Source of the DNA: Microlunatus speluncae
GTDB taxonomy: Bacteria > Actinomycetota > Actinomycetes > Propionibacteriales > Propionibacteriaceae
NCBI RefSeq assembly: GCF_009299835.1
Contig: NZ_VKCZ01000010.1
Span: 100,021-164,020 of the forward strand
Reading direction: 5' to 3'
DNA length: 64,000 bases
In this document: one piece after another, positions 1 through 11,787 of the stretch
Position numbering within the stretch: the stretch's first letter is position 1
Layout: each line of letters opens with the position of its first letter
Translations under genes and position numbers: made by a program
The notes under the pieces: generated by a model
What the model was told of the DNA's origin: nothing
Databases searched by the model: none
The model's input: only the letters and a program-made list of their open reading frames with translations

Positions 1-543
1 GATAACGGTTCCGCGTTCACCCAGCGGCATCGCCGCGGCGGCATCTCTCGCTTCACCCGGACCGTGACCGAGGCGGGTGCCCGACTGATCCATTCCAGTC
101 CTTACCATCCACAGACCTGTGGCAAGGTCGAACGCCACCACCGCACCTTCAAAGACTGGCTCGCCGACCAGCCCCTGCCGGCCACCCAGGCCGAGCTGCA
201 AGCCCTGTGTGACCGCTACCAGCTCTACTACAACACCCAACGCCGCCACAGCGCCTGGAACCAGCCACCATGGCAGACCTGGCTCGACTTATGCGACCAC
301 GGCGGCCCCGGCCGGCTTCCCGTTCAACAAGACGCCGACGTCCGTGTCCTCAAGATCAGCGAGAACGGCCGCATCACGATCGGGATCACCAAGATCAGCA
401 TCGGCCGCGGCCGAGCCGGTGAAATCGTCACCGCTCTCATCGACGGCACCCACGCCACCATCTACGCAGCCACCGGGCAACCCCTGGGACACCAACACCT
501 CACCCACCACGGCCAAGTCAAGATCATCCCCGCCGCAGCCTAA
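1..543 (+). CDS. IS481-type transposase, C-terminal part (cut by window edge)
   Basis: C-terminal part of a DDE (rve integrase fold) transposase, the enzyme that cuts and joins insertion-sequence ends. The frame is open from base 1, so the true start lies outside the window; a GTG at 64 is only an internal codon. Counting from base 1, the second catalytic Asp is residue 1 (DNGSAF) and the catalytic Glu is residue 44, in PYHPQTCGKVERHHRTFK; this spacing and motif are typical of IS481 transposases. It continues into the small beta-rich tail (VTALIDGTHATIYAATGQP) seen at the C-terminus of actinobacterial members. It stops at a TAA. Intactness cannot be judged without the upstream sequence. Confidence 0.85.
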   Translation, partial: DNGSAFTQRHRRGGISRFTRTVTEAGARLIHSSPYHPQTCGKVERHHRTFKDWLADQPLPATQAELQALCDRYQLYYNTQRRHSAWNQPPWQTWLDLCDHGGPGRLPVQQDADVRVLKISENGRITIGITKISIGRGRAGEIVTALIDGTHATIYAATGQPLGHQHLTHHGQVKIIPAAA

Positions 544-755
544 CCCCTTCACCGAACGGCAAACCCGATGGAGAACACCATCATCAACCTGTCCTCGCCC
601 CGGCGAGGACAGGGCTGGGTGGCGACCCCGACGTCAACCGATACCCCCTGAGCGCCAGAGCATCCCGGTGGGCCCTACCGTGTCTCACAACAACCTAGAC
701 ACCTGTGTCTCACATCTACCGAGACAGCACACCCGGGACTGGGGAGGGGCTCACC
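544..755. other. Region 3' of the transposase, candidate IS right end
   Basis: No gene is visible here. The decamer GTGTCTCACA occurs twice (680-689 and 705-714), and the second copy is part of a short hairpin (GTCTC, then GAGAC, 706-725). GTGTCTCAC-type words are common at IS481-family ends, so the element boundary may lie near 704-731. This is inference; the left end is outside the window. Confidence 0.3.
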
Positions 756-812
756 CCCGAGTTGTCAGAACTAGGGAACGCTATAGCGTGCTCTAGTTCT
801 GACAACTCCGGG
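756..812. repeat. Palindromic element, family A copy 1
   Basis: A long inverted repeat: the arm at 756-774 (CCCGAGTTGTCAGAACTAG) pairs with 793-812, and a second inner palindrome (ACGCTATAGCGT) lies at 778-789. It touches the stop codon of the minus-strand carbonic anhydrase gene at 813. It shares TTGTCAGA / TCTGACAA arms and a central (T/C)ATAGCG with copies at 7311-7368 and 32617-32670. It could fold as a terminator hairpin, but there is no T-tract. Confidence 0.8.
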
Positions 813-1382
813 TTAGAGGAGTTGTTTGAGGGCGCCGGTGTCCACGTCGTAGAGGAAGCCGCCGACGTCGGCGCGGCCGGTGATCAGGGGATGGTCGCGG
901 AGCTGGTTGACGTCCTCGATCAGCTTGCCCTCCTGATCCGGGGTGGCGCCGATCTTGAGGTCGCCGACGTCCACGCCGGAGTCGGCCTTGATCTTGGCGG
1001 CGATGTCGGCGTCGGTGCCGCTGGCCATGGCGCAGCGGGTGTGCGGGACGATCAGGATCCGGCGGACCTGGAGCTGGTGCACGCCGACGATGACGCCGAT
1101 CAGGGCGTCCGCGGTCAGGTGGGCGCCGGGGGTGCGCAGGATCTTGGCGTCGCCGATCCGCAGCCCGATCATCTGCAGCGGGATGATCCGGGAATCCATG
1201 CAGGTGATCATCAGCACGCCGGCCTGCGCGATGCCGTCGAAGCCGCCGTCGGCGAACTGGCGTTGGAACTCGGCGTTGGCCCGGAGCAGGTCGTCGAAGC
1301 GATGGTCCACAGCTGCACTGTACGGCCCGGACCGGACGGATCCGGCGGGGGACCGGTGGCTGGATTCAGCCGGCCGATTCAT
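813..1382 (-). CDS. beta-class carbonic anhydrase
   Basis: Small beta-carbonic anhydrase, which interconverts CO2 and bicarbonate in the cytoplasm. The zinc ligands Cys61, His114 and Cys117 lie in CMDSR and PHTRC, and the Asp63-Arg65 dyad of CMDSR is present. It resembles the short mycobacterial Rv1284-type enzymes of about 163 residues. The ATG at 1382 overlaps the end of the upstream HdeD-like gene (stop at 1366) by 17 bases, suggesting coupling, and gives 189 residues with a low-complexity Ser/Gly N-terminus. A GTG at 1310 would give 165 residues, the usual family length, but has no clear ribosome site. The stop abuts a palindrome at 756-812. Confidence 0.88.
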   Translation of the reverse strand: MNRPAESSHRSPAGSVRSGPYSAAVDHRFDDLLRANAEFQRQFADGGFDGIAQAGVLMITCMDSRIIPLQMIGLRIGDAKILRTPGAHLTADALIGVIVGVHQLQVRRILIVPHTRCAMASGTDADIAAKIKADSGVDVGDLKIGATPDQEGKLIEDVNQLRDHPLITGRADVGGFLYDVDTGALKQLL

Positions 1383-1959
1383 CGGTCCGGGCTCGGTTCG
1401 CGGCGAATCGCACCAACAGCGCGACGGCGAGGATGGCGACGCCGAGCACGATCAGGATGATGCCGCCGACCGCGGCCATCAGCAGCAGGCTGCTGCCCGG
1501 CCAGATCAGCACGACGACGGCGGCCGCGACACTGATCACGCCGAGCGCGATCTGGGCGAACCGGTGCGTCCGCGTCCACTGGTCGACCACGCCGGAGACG
1601 ATCGACGTGATCCCGTCGGCCAGCCAGCCGACCGCGATCAGGATCGCGATCACCAGCAGCGACGTGCCGGGCCGGAAGAAGCACAGCAGCCCGGCCAGCG
1701 CGGTCAGGCCGCCCAGGACGCCGATCACCCAGCGCCACCAGCCCGGTGCGGACCGCGCGGTCACGGCCACCATGACCCGGAACCCGCCGACGAACAGCAG
1801 TTGCAGGCCGAACAGCAGGGCCACGATCAGCAGCGTCTGCCCGGGCCAGACCAGCACCAGGATGCCGAGCAACACGGTCAGCGCCCCGAGGACGATCGCC
1901 CAGCCGCCGAGGCGGGGCGGTGAGCTGGAGACCTGGGTTTCGATCGACTCGGTGCTCAT
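1366..1959 (-). CDS. HdeD-like (DUF308) membrane protein
   Basis: Integral membrane protein of about 197 residues with six hydrophobic segments arranged as repeated pairs, each pair joined by a WPG or RPG turn (LVWPGQTLL, CFFRPGTSLL, LIWPGSSLL). This is the pattern of the HdeD/DUF308 family. HdeD is linked to acid resistance in enterobacteria; in actinobacteria the role is unknown. Start ATG at 1959 is chosen because GGAGGCAGC lies just upstream of it; the frame stays open further upstream but without conserved sequence. It probably forms a two-gene unit with the carbonic anhydrase, and a link to pH or CO2 handling is inference only. Confidence 0.75.
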   Translation of the reverse strand: MSTESIETQVSSSPPRLGGWAIVLGALTVLLGILVLVWPGQTLLIVALLFGLQLLFVGGFRVMVAVTARSAPGWWRWVIGVLGGLTALAGLLCFFRPGTSLLVIAILIAVGWLADGITSIVSGVVDQWTRTHRFAQIALGVISVAAAVVVLIWPGSSLLLMAAVGGIILIVLGVAILAVALLVRFAANRARTDESAG

Positions 1960-2062
1960 CGCTGCCTCCTGGTGGATCGACGCTCTGTCCCCCGGAGTCG
2001 TGGACCTTCTCAGGTCATTGAATCCCCGCGGTCGGCGGCTGGCAAGGCCGCCGGCCGGCGGA

Positions 2063-4504
2063 TCAGCGCCCGGCCGGGGCGACCGCGATGATCGGCTGGC
2101 CGGCCGGAGCGCCGGAGCCGTCCCGCCGGCCGTCCGCCTCCGGCAGGTCGATCGGCGACCCGCTGGCCGCCGCGGCGATCGCCGGGGCCGGCCCGGCCCA
2201 ACCCAACAGCAGCGCGTCCTCACCCTTCAGGAACCGATGGCAACGGACGCCGCCGGTGGCGCGGCCCTTGCCCGGATACTCGCTGAACGGGGTGACCTTG
2301 AGCGTGCCCGCGTCGGTGCCGGGCAGCGCCCCGGAACTGCCGGCGACGGTGACCACCACGGCATCGCCGCCCGGCACGGCGCCGAAGTACACCGCGTTGA
2401 CGCCCAGGGCGAGCTTGACCCCGGCGATGCCGCCGCCGGACCGTCCCTGCGGCCGGACCGAACTCGCGGGGAAGTGCAGCAACTGTGCGTCGGCGGTGAT
2501 GAAGGTCAGCTCGACCTCGTTGCTGGTCAGTTCCAGCGCGCCGATCACCCGGTCGCCCGGCTCGAGCCGGATCACCTCCCAGGAGTCCCTGGCCAGCACC
2601 TCCGGGTTGACCCGTTTCACCACCCCGCGCGCGGTGCCGAGCGCCAGCCCGAGCGAGTCCTCGGCCAGCGTGGTCAGGCCGAGCACGGTCTCGCCGTCGG
2701 CCAGCGTGATCAGGGCGGTCAACGGCACGCCGCCCTGCAGATTGGGCGCGGTGGCGGTGGTCGGGACGGTGGGCAGGTCGAGCGCGTTCAGCTTGATCAA
2801 CCGGCCGGTCGAGGTGATCACGCCGAACTCGCTGCGGGCCGTGGTGGTGATCCGCGAGGTGATCACGTCGTGGTTGGCCCGCGCCGTGGCCCAGGGGAGC
2901 GGATCGGCATGATCGGTCCGGGCCAGCAGCCCGGCCGAGGAGAGCAGGATCCAGCACGGGTCGTCGGCCACCTCGAGCGGCTCGGTGGTCGCGGTCGCCG
3001 CGACCCCGTCGGAGGCCAGCAGGATCGTCCGCCGCGGGGTGCCGTGCTGCTTGGCGACCTCGGCCAGCTCGTTGCCGACCAGGCTCCGGAGTTGATCTTC
3101 GTTCTCCAGGATGGCGGTCAGCTCGGTGATGGTCTGCTGCAGCTCGTCGCGTTGGCTCTCCAGCTCGATCCGGGAGAACTTGGTCAGCCGCCGCAGCGGC
3201 ATGTCCAGGATGTAGTTGGCCTGGATCTCGGAGAGCTCGAAGACCTCCATCAACCGGACTCGCGCCGCCGCCGCGTCGTCGGCCGCCCGGATGATCGCGA
3301 TCACGTCGTCGATGTCGAGGATCGCCGTCAACAGGCCTTGGACCAGGTGCAGCCGGTCGTTGGCCTCATTCAGCCGATATCGGGTGCGGCGCCGGACGAC
3401 GTCGAACCGGTGATCCAGATAGACGGTCAGCAGATCCCGCAGCGGCATCGTCCGGGGCTGCCCATCGACCAGCGCCACGGCGTTGATCGAGTACGAGTCC
3501 TCGAGCTTGGTCAGCTTGTACAGCTTCTCCAGCACCGCGTCCGGGTTGAATCCGTTCTTGACCTCGATCACCAGCCGGGTCGGATTGTCCATGTCGGACA
3601 GGTCGATCACGTCGGCGATGCCCTGCAGCCGCTTGCTGGTGACCAGCTGCTTGATCTGCTCGATGATCTTCTCCGGGCCGATCAGGTACGGCAACTCGGT
3701 GATCACGATGCCCTTGCGCCGCGGATGCACCTGCTCCACCCGGGCGGTGGCCCGGATCCGGAACGGCCCCTTCCCGGTCGCGTACGCGTCGCGGATCCCG
3801 TCCAGCCCGATGATCTTGCCACCGGACGGCAGATCGGGGCCGGGGATGAAGCGCATCAGCGCGTCCAGGTCGGCGTCCGGGTGCTTGATCAGGTGCCGCA
3901 GCGCCTGCACCACCTCGATCAGATTGTGCGGCGGGATGTTGGTCGCCATCCCGACCGCGATCCCGGTGGACCCGTTGACCAACAGGTTGGGGAAGGCGGC
4001 CGGCAACACCGACGGCTCGACGTCCTTGCCGTCGTAGTTGGGCTTGAAGTCGACCGTTTCCTCGTCCAACCCGATGGTCATGGCCAGCGCCGCCGGCGCC
4101 ATCCGGCACTCGGTGTAACGCATCGCCGCCGGCCCGGCGTCCAGCGAGCCGAAGTTGCCGTGCCCGTCGGTCAGCGGCAGCCGCATGTTCCACGGTTGGG
4201 CGGTGCGGACCAGCGAGTCGTAGATCGCCGTGTCGCCGTGTGGGTGGTACTTACCCATCACCTCGCCGACCACCCGGGCACACTTCACGTGCGGCCGATC
4301 CGGTCGGACCCGCATCTCGTCCATCGCGTACAGAGTCCGCCGCTGCACCGGTTTCAGCCCGTCCCGCGCGTCCGGCAGCGCCCGGGCATAGATCACCGAG
4401 TACGCGTACTCCAGGAAGCTGTTCTGCATCTCCCGGGAGACGTCGATGTCGACGATCCGTTCGGTGAAGTCGTCGTCGGGCGGGGCTGTGGTCTTGCGGG
4501 CCAT
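2063..4504 (-). CDS. parC: DNA topoisomerase IV subunit A (ParC/GyrA family)
   Basis: Type IIA topoisomerase breakage-reunion subunit of 813 residues. The catalytic tyrosine is Tyr130 in AMRYTECRM. The quinolone-resistance region is at about 85-100 ([10 protein letters not shown]), with Thr92 at the position of E. coli GyrA Ser83 and Asp96 at that of Asp87. The C-terminal pinwheel follows. Its GyrA-box is degenerate ([10 protein letters not shown], residues 686-695, instead of QRRGGRG), which favours a decatenating ParC-like enzyme over gyrase proper. The start ATG at 4504 gives MARKTTAPP, the usual actinobacterial N-terminus. No partner parE is in the window. The gene stands alone: 141 bases separate it from the upstream CHAD gene. 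Confidence 0.93.
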   Translation of the reverse strand: MARKTTAPPDDDFTERIVDIDVSREMQNSFLEYAYSVIYARALPDARDGLKPVQRRTLYAMDEMRVRPDRPHVKCARVVGEVMGKYHPHGDTAIYDSLVRTAQPWNMRLPLTDGHGNFGSLDAGPAAMRYTECRMAPAALAMTIGLDEETVDFKPNYDGKDVEPSVLPAAFPNLLVNGSTGIAVGMATNIPPHNLIEVVQALRHLIKHPDADLDALMRFIPGPDLPSGGKIIGLDGIRDAYATGKGPFRIRATARVEQVHPRRKGIVITELPYLIGPEKIIEQIKQLVTSKRLQGIADVIDLSDMDNPTRLVIEVKNGFNPDAVLEKLYKLTKLEDSYSINAVALVDGQPRTMPLRDLLTVYLDHRFDVVRRRTRYRLNEANDRLHLVQGLLTAILDIDDVIAIIRAADDAAAARVRLMEVFELSEIQANYILDMPLRRLTKFSRIELESQRDELQQTITELTAILENEDQLRSLVGNELAEVAKQHGTPRRTILLASDGVAATATTEPLEVADDPCWILLSSAGLLARTDHADPLPWATARANHDVITSRITTTARSEFGVITSTGRLIKLNALDLPTVPTTATAPNLQGGVPLTALITLADGETVLGLTTLAEDSLGLALGTARGVVKRVNPEVLARDSWEVIRLEPGDRVIGALELTSNEVELTFITADAQLLHFPASSVRPQGRSGGGIAGVKLALGVNAVYFGAVPGGDAVVVTVAGSSGALPGTDAGTLKVTPFSEYPGKGRATGGVRCHRFLKGEDALLLGWAGPAPAIAAAASGSPIDLPEADGRRDGSGAPAGQPIIAVAPAGR

Positions 4505-4645
4505 GGGGCTGTTCGAGGTCCTTGCTGCTGGGCGGGCGGGGCGGAAAGTCATCCACCGTGCATTCTGCCCGGTCGGGTCGTCGGCGCCGGGGACCGGCAC
4601 GCAAATACGAACAGGTGATCGGCTCGGGCCGGGGAACGGCCGGGG

Positions 4646-5509
4646 TCAGCCGTGGTCGGCGCGCAGCCGGGGACGGAGCTTCTCGGCGATGGCGCGTTCC
4701 CGGCGGAGCAGCCGCCGGCGGGCCTCGGCCTGCTTGGCGCCGGGGTCGGCGGTCAGGCCCGAGACCAGGAACCGGGCGGCCACCACGGCGTCCTGATGCC
4801 GGCCGAGCAAGCGCTGCAGCTTCCTGCTGCGCTTGGCCCGCCGCTTCCGTTTCTGGCGCTTCTTCTTCGACCGCTCGCCCTTGGCCGTTCCGGCCAAGGC
4901 CTCGAGCTCGAGCGCGTAGCGGTGGCGTTTCGCCGCCTTCCGGGCCCGGTGCAGGTCCTCGTCGTGGGCCCCGGTCTTGATCGCCTGGCGGACCCGGCGG
5001 CGTTCCTGGCGGCCGGCCCGGCGCACCCGGTCGGCGATCACACCGGCGGGCTGATCGGCCTCGGCGGTCAGCGGCGGCCGGTCGCGCCACCAGGTGATCA
5101 CCGCGATCAGGTCGGCGTAGCGGTCGGAGCGCAACGCCTCGATCGCGGTCCGGCGGGCGGCGTCGCGCTGGTCGGCCAGCTCCCGCAGCACCGGCCGCAC
5201 CTGCTTGGCCGACAGCTCGGGTGCCAGGTCGGCGTGGTCGGCGATCCGGTCCGCCAGGACGTCGCGATCACGCAACTCGCCCAACAGGCCGGCGAGCCAC
5301 TGCGCCTCCCGGTCGAGCTTGGCCGCTTCCTCGGTCACGAACAGGTCGGCGAAGCTGCGCAGCGTGCTCCGCAGCCGGCGCAGCGCGATCCGGGTGTCGT
5401 GCACGGTCTCGGCATCGGCGAGCCCGGCAGTGGTCAGCGTGATCACCCGGTCGCACTGCTCCCCGAGATACCCCGTGAGCACTGAGCCGGCGGTGTCGTG
5501 GTCGGCCAT
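4646..5509 (-). CDS. CHAD domain protein
   Basis: A 287-residue, highly basic helical protein. The first half carries the conserved VHDTRIALRRLRSTLR helix and the second half repeats it as LHRARKAAKRHRYALEL; these basic surfaces define the CHAD domain, which binds polyphosphate. A Lys/Arg-rich stretch (residues about 213-233) is unusually dense in charge. There is no CYTH phosphatase domain, so this is a stand-alone CHAD protein. The start ATG at 5509 follows the acyl-CoA ligase stop (5528) by 18 bases, so co-transcription is likely. Polyphosphate granule binding is the family expectation; nothing here shows it directly. Confidence 0.88.
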   Translation of the reverse strand: MADHDTAGSVLTGYLGEQCDRVITLTTAGLADAETVHDTRIALRRLRSTLRSFADLFVTEEAAKLDREAQWLAGLLGELRDRDVLADRIADHADLAPELSAKQVRPVLRELADQRDAARRTAIEALRSDRYADLIAVITWWRDRPPLTAEADQPAGVIADRVRRAGRQERRRVRQAIKTGAHDEDLHRARKAAKRHRYALELEALAGTAKGERSKKKRQKRKRRAKRSRKLQRLLGRHQDAVVAARFLVSGLTADPGAKQAEARRRLLRRERAIAEKLRPRLRADHG

Positions 5510-5527
5510 CCGAACAGTATCGACGAC

Positions 5528-7288
<1,761 letters not shown>

Positions 7289-7310
7289 ACCCCCGACGCT
7301 ACTGAACCAA

Positions 7311-7368
7311 CCCCGACTTGTCAGACTCTCACCACGTCATAGCGTGGTCAGAGTCTGACAAGTCGGGG
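7311..7368. repeat. Palindromic element, family A copy 2
   Basis: A perfect 19-bp outer arm (CCCCGACTTGTCAGACTCT, 7311-7329) pairs with 7350-7368, and the inner CACCACG / CGTGGT pair flanks TCATAG. It ends three bases from the glpD stop on the minus strand, so it may act as the glp-operon terminator. It is a relative of the copies at 756-812 and 32617-32670. Confidence 0.85.
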
Positions 7369-7371
7369 TGT

Positions 7372-9099
7372 TCAGGGGGTGCCGCCGAGGCGGACGTCGG
7401 GGGCGCCGAGGCGGGCGGCGTCGGCGGAGAGGTCGTCGGGCTGGTGCTGGGATTCGCGTTCGGCGGCGACCCGCTTGCGGTAGTGATCAACTTCGCGGTC
7501 GATGATGGCGCGGTCCCAGCCGAGGACGTGGGCGACCAGGTCGGCCACCTCGGCGGCGGCCGCGTCGCCGCGGTCCCAGGTCTCGATCGAGATCCGGGTC
7601 CGCCGGGCCAGGATGTCGTCCAGGTGCAGGGCGCCCTCGTGCGAGGCGGCGTAGACCACCTCGGCCTTGAGATAGTCCGGCGCGTGCTCCAGCGGCCGGC
7701 CCAGCTCGGGATTCTTCTCGATCAGGTCGGTCAGTTCGCCGACCAGCGACCCGTACCGGTTCAACAGGTGCTCCAGTTGGCCGACGCGCAGCTTGGCCCG
7801 CTCAGCCAGGATCGCCCGGCCGTTCCAGAGCGCGGCGAACCCGTCGGCGCCGAGCAGCGGTACGTTCTCGGTGCAGGACTTGGGCACCGTGCTGTTGCTG
7901 CCGGGCGGGACAAGATCATGAACGGCGGCGTCGACCGCGTCCTTGGCCATGATCCGATAGGTGGTGTACTTGCCGCCGGCGACCATGATCAATCCGCGCA
8001 CCGGGGACGCCACCGCATGCTCGCGGGACAGCTTGCTGGTGGAGTCCGATTCGCCGGCCAGCAGCGGCCGCAGCCCGGCGTAGACGCCGACCACGTCGTC
8101 GCGGACCAGCTTGTCGGCCAGCAGCGTGTTGGCGTGCTCCAGCAGGTAGTCGATGTCGGCCTGGCTGGCCGCCGGGTGCGCCTTGTCCAGGTCCCAGTCG
8201 GTGTCGGTGGTGCCGATGATCCAGTGCCCGCCCCACGGGATGATGAACAGCAGGCTCTTCTCGGTCCGGGTGATCAATCCGGTGGCCGAGTTGATCCGGT
8301 TCCGCGGCACGACCAGATGCACGCCCTTGGAGGCCCGGACCTGGAACTGGCCGCGGCCGCCGAGCAGCTGCTGGATCTCGTCGATCCAGACCCCGGCCGC
8401 GTTGATCGTCTGCCGGGCCCGGATCTCGAACGTCTCGCCGCCCTCAAGATCACGAACCTTGACCCCGGCCACCCGGTCCTCCTCCCGGAGGAAGCCGATC
8501 ACCCGGGTGCTGCTGGCGACCAGGGCGCCGTAGTGCGCGGCCGTCCGGGCCAGCATCATCGTGTGCCGGGCGTCGTCGACCTGGCCCTCGTAGAACGAGA
8601 TCGAGCCGACCAGCGCCTCCCGGTCGGCCGACGGGAACAGCTCCAGCGTCTTCCGCCGGGACAGGTGCCGCAGATGGTGCGGCACGCCCCGGCCGGCACC
8701 CATCAGGTCGTAGACGCCGATGCCGAGCCCGGCGTAGCCGCGGTCGACCACCTTCTTCTGCAAGGGATAGATGAACTTGACCGGCTTGGCCAGGTGCGGG
8801 GCCAGCCGGTTCAGCGCCAGCGACCGCTCCTTCAGGGCCTCGAACACCAGCCCGAAGTTCAGCTGCTCCAGATAGCGCAGCCCGCCGTGGAAGAGCTTGC
8901 TGGAGCGGCTCGACGTGCCCGCCGCGAAGTCGCGGGCCTCGACCAGCCCGACCCGCAGCCCGCGGGTGACCGCGTCCAGCGCGGTGCCGGCCCCGGTCAC
9001 TCCGGCACCGATCACCAGCACGTCCAACTCGTCGGTCGCCAGCCGGGCCAGCGACTCACGCCGGGTCTCCGGATTGAGCGGTGCCGTCACCGAGGTCAC
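7372..9099 (-). CDS. glpD: Glycerol-3-phosphate dehydrogenase, FAD-dependent
   Basis: A 575-residue flavoprotein that oxidises glycerol 3-phosphate to dihydroxyacetone phosphate and passes electrons to quinones at the membrane. The N-terminal dinucleotide fold VLVIGAGVTGAGTA (27-40) binds FAD; SRSSKLFHGGLRYLE and GGKYTTYRIMA are family signatures. The long C-terminal domain places it with aerobic GlpD. The start is the GTG at 9099, with GGAG five bases upstream. It is the third gene of a glpK-glpX-glpD unit, 27 bases after glpX. A strong hairpin follows the stop. No glycerol facilitator or glp regulator is seen nearby. Confidence 0.95.
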   Translation of the reverse strand: MTSVTAPLNPETRRESLARLATDELDVLVIGAGVTGAGTALDAVTRGLRVGLVEARDFAAGTSSRSSKLFHGGLRYLEQLNFGLVFEALKERSLALNRLAPHLAKPVKFIYPLQKKVVDRGYAGLGIGVYDLMGAGRGVPHHLRHLSRRKTLELFPSADREALVGSISFYEGQVDDARHTMMLARTAAHYGALVASSTRVIGFLREEDRVAGVKVRDLEGGETFEIRARQTINAAGVWIDEIQQLLGGRGQFQVRASKGVHLVVPRNRINSATGLITRTEKSLLFIIPWGGHWIIGTTDTDWDLDKAHPAASQADIDYLLEHANTLLADKLVRDDVVGVYAGLRPLLAGESDSTSKLSREHAVASPVRGLIMVAGGKYTTYRIMAKDAVDAAVHDLVPPGSNSTVPKSCTENVPLLGADGFAALWNGRAILAERAKLRVGQLEHLLNRYGSLVGELTDLIEKNPELGRPLEHAPDYLKAEVVYAASHEGALHLDDILARRTRISIETWDRGDAAAAEVADLVAHVLGWDRAIIDREVDHYRKRVAAERESQHQPDDLSADAARLGAPDVRLGGTP

Positions 9100-9126
9100 C
9101 TGTACTCCGATCGGTTGTTGATCATG

Positions 9127-10146
9127 CTAATTGTTGATCAGGGCGGAGCGGGCCGGGTCGTGCCGGCCCTCGATCAGTCGGACCGTGCCGGACCGGGATC
9201 GCATCGACAGCGATTGGGTGATCACCCGGTTGTCGTCGTACCGGACGCCGTCGAGCAGCGGGCCGTCGGTCACGCCGGTGGCGGCGAAGAACACGTTGCC
9301 GCCGCGGACCAGGGTCTCGGTGTCGAGGATCGCGTCGAGGTCGTGGCCGGCCTTCCGCAGCGCCTTCTTCTCCTTGGCGTCGCGGGCCACCAGCCGGCCG
9401 AGCAACTGGCCGCCGAGGCAGCGCAGCGCGCAGGCGGCGAGAACACCCTCCGGCGTGCCGCCGGTGCCGACCAGCAGGTCGACCCCGCAGCCGGGGGAGA
9501 CCGCCATGATCGCGGCGGCCACGTCGCCGTCGAGCAGGAACCGGATCCGGGCCCCGGCCTGCCGGATCTCGGTGATCAACTTCTCGTGTCGGGGCCGGTC
9601 GAGCACGGCGACGGTGAGCTCGGCGATGTCCCGGCCGAGGGCCGCGGCGACGGTGGCCAGGGTGTCGGCGATCGGCGCGTCCAGGTCGACCTGGCCGGCG
9701 GCGGCGGCCGGCACCACCAGTTTCTGCATGTAGACCGCCGGTCCCGGGTCGAACAGGGCGCCCCGCGGCGCCACCGCCAGGGCACTGATCGCATCGGGAA
9801 GGCTCTTGGCCGTGAGCATGCTGCCGTCGATCGGATCGACGGCGATGTCCACCTCGGGCCCGGTGCCGTCGCCGACCCGTTCGCCGCTGTGCAGCCGCGG
9901 CGAGGCATCCTTCTCGCCCTCGCCGATCACCACCACGCCGTTCATCCGGACCGAGTCCAGCACCGGCCGGATCGCGTCCACGGCGGCCCGGTCGACCCGG
10001 TGCTCGTCGTCTCGGCCCATCCACCGGGCCGAAGCGATCGCCGCCGCCTCGGTCGCCCGGACCAGTTCCAGCGCGAGGCTGCGATCGGGGTCGGGCGGAA
10101 TGATCACCCGCGGCACCAGGCCGTCGGTCAGGTCCGGCGTGATCAT
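9127..10146 (-). CDS. glpX: Fructose-1,6-bisphosphatase class II
   Basis: A 339-residue GlpX-type phosphatase that removes the 1-phosphate from fructose 1,6-bisphosphate in gluconeogenesis. Metal and phosphate motifs are present: [34 protein letters not shown] and [15 protein letters not shown]. The start ATG at 10146 overlaps the glpK stop as ATGA, and the protein begins with a typical GlpX sequence; the frame is open upstream only because it runs antiparallel to glpK. Its place between glpK and glpD links glycerol use directly to the gluconeogenic step. E. coli also has glpX after glpFK, but there glpD is separate. In most actinobacteria I know, glpX lies elsewhere. Confidence 0.95.
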   Translation of the reverse strand: MITPDLTDGLVPRVIIPPDPDRSLALELVRATEAAAIASARWMGRDDEHRVDRAAVDAIRPVLDSVRMNGVVVIGEGEKDASPRLHSGERVGDGTGPEVDIAVDPIDGSMLTAKSLPDAISALAVAPRGALFDPGPAVYMQKLVVPAAAAGQVDLDAPIADTLATVAAALGRDIAELTVAVLDRPRHEKLITEIRQAGARIRFLLDGDVAAAIMAVSPGCGVDLLVGTGGTPEGVLAACALRCLGGQLLGRLVARDAKEKKALRKAGHDLDAILDTETLVRGGNVFFAATGVTDGPLLDGVRYDDNRVITQSLSMRSRSGTVRLIEGRHDPARSALINN

Positions 10147-11660
10147 GAGAGATCGACCCAGTCCAGGGTGCGGTCGACCGCCTTCTTCCAGGTGGCGTAG
10201 CCGGCCTGGCGATCGTCCTCGGCCTGCTCGGGCCGCCAGCGCCTGTCCTCCCGCCACTGCTCGCGCAGTTCGTCGGTGCCGGACCAGAAGCCGGAGCTCA
10301 GCCCGGCCGCGTACGCCGCGCCGAGGGCGGTGGTCTCGGCCACCACCGGCTTGCTCACCTCGACGCCGAGGATGTCGGCCTGCAACTGCATGCACAGCTC
10401 GTTGGCGGTGATCCCGCCGTCCACCTTGAGCACGTCGAGGTGGACGCCGGAGTCGGCCTCCATCGCTTCGACCACGTCGCGGCTCTGATAACAGATCGCC
10501 TCCAGCGCCGCCCGCGCGATATGCGCCCGGGTGTTGAACCGGGACAGCCCGACGATCGCGCCGCGGGCGTCGGAGCGCCAGTAGGGGGCGAACAGCCCGG
10601 AGAAGGCCGGCACGAAGTAGACCCCGCCGTTGTCCGGCACCTGCCGGGCCAGCGTCTCGCTCTCCTCGGCCGAGGAGATCAGGCCGAGTTGATCACGCAG
10701 CCACTGCACGGCCGAGCCGGTGACGGCGATCGAGCCCTCCAGCGCGTACACCGGCTTGTCCTCGCCGAACCGATAACAGACCGTGGACAGCAGGCCGCTC
10801 TCGGAGCGGACCAGCTCCTCGCCGGTGTTCAGCAGCAGGAAGTTGCCGGTGCCGTACGTGTTCTTGGCCTCACCCGCCTCCAGGCAGACCTGGCCGACCA
10901 TCGCCGCCTGTTGATCACCGAGGATGCCGCGGATCTCGATCTCGGCGCCGAACGGGCCGTCGGCGCGGGTGCTGCCGTACGGCTCCGAGGGCGAGGACGA
11001 GGCGATCGCCGGCAGCATGCTCCGCGGGATGTCGAAGAAGGAGAGGAGTTCGTCGTCCCAGTCCAGCGTCTCCAGGTCCATCAGCATGGTCCGGCTGGCG
11101 TTGGTGACGTCGGTGACGTGGACACCGCCGTCGGTTCCGCCGGTGAGATTCCACAACAGCCAGGTGTCGATGGTGCCGAACAGCACCTCGCCCGCCTCGG
11201 CGTCCGCCCGCACGCCGTCGACGTTCTCCAGGATCCACTGGGCCTTGCCGGCGGCGAAGTAGGTGGCGGGCGGGATGCCGGCCTTGCGCCGGATGGTCTC
11301 GCCGCGACCGTCCTGCTCCAGCGCCGCCGCGATCCGGTCGGTCCGGGTGTCCTGCCAGACGATCGCGTTGTGGACCGGCCGGCCGGTGCTCCGATTCCAC
11401 AGCACGGTGGTCTCGCGCTGGTTGGTCAGGCCCAGCGCGGCGACGTCGGCCGCCTCGATCCCGGCCGCCCGCAACGCGCCCTGCACCACCTCGCCGGTCC
11501 GCTGCCAGATCTCCACCGGGTCGTGCTCGACCCAACCGGCCCGGGGCAGGAGCTGCTCGTGCTCGAGCTGGTGCCGCCCCGCCTCGTGGCCGTCGCGGTC
11601 GAAGACCATGCACCGGGTGCTAGTGGTGCCCTGGTCGATGGCGGCGATGAAGTCGGCCAT
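10143..11660 (-). CDS. glpK: Glycerol kinase
   Basis: A 505-residue FGGY-family kinase that makes glycerol 3-phosphate from glycerol and ATP. It shows the N-terminal phosphate-binding [10 protein letters not shown] (8-17), [14 protein letters not shown], the glycerol-site [23 protein letters not shown] and the FGGY signature region ending in [21 protein letters not shown]. The start ATG at 11660 has AGGAGA seven bases upstream. It opens the glpK-glpX-glpD operon and its last codons overlap glpX by four bases. The upstream gap, shared with the divergent P450 gene, is about 127 bases and should hold the operon promoter; I recognise no operator there. Confidence 0.95.
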   Translation of the reverse strand: MADFIAAIDQGTTSTRCMVFDRDGHEAGRHQLEHEQLLPRAGWVEHDPVEIWQRTGEVVQGALRAAGIEAADVAALGLTNQRETTVLWNRSTGRPVHNAIVWQDTRTDRIAAALEQDGRGETIRRKAGIPPATYFAAGKAQWILENVDGVRADAEAGEVLFGTIDTWLLWNLTGGTDGGVHVTDVTNASRTMLMDLETLDWDDELLSFFDIPRSMLPAIASSSPSEPYGSTRADGPFGAEIEIRGILGDQQAAMVGQVCLEAGEAKNTYGTGNFLLLNTGEELVRSESGLLSTVCYRFGEDKPVYALEGSIAVTGSAVQWLRDQLGLISSAEESETLARQVPDNGGVYFVPAFSGLFAPYWRSDARGAIVGLSRFNTRAHIARAALEAICYQSRDVVEAMEADSGVHLDVLKVDGGITANELCMQLQADILGVEVSKPVVAETTALGAAYAAGLSSGFWSGTDELREQWREDRRWRPEQAEDDRQAGYATWKKAVDRTLDWVDLS

Positions 11661-11787
11661 CACTTCTCCTCTCACGCAGGTCGAACTCCAGCCAACCACA
11701 ACCCCCCGGTCCACCCGGCGACGCCGCTCCAGCGATACTGAGGATGGGTCCTGATCAGTTGGGTCGCGGCGCGAGGGAGTGATCATC

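Noticed and set aside
756..812. Simple intrinsic terminator
   Set aside because: The hairpin is longer than needed, has no T-tract, and its relative at 32617 lies inside a gene, so a dispersed element is more likely.
1433..4618. A 1061-residue plus-strand open frame
   Set aside because: It is antisense to parC and the HdeD-like gene; its translation is Arg/Pro/Gly-rich with no domain, as expected from third-position GC on the other strand.
7318..10200. A 960-residue plus-strand frame over glpD and glpX
   Set aside because: Same effect: low-complexity, no motif, and the minus-strand genes have full family matches.
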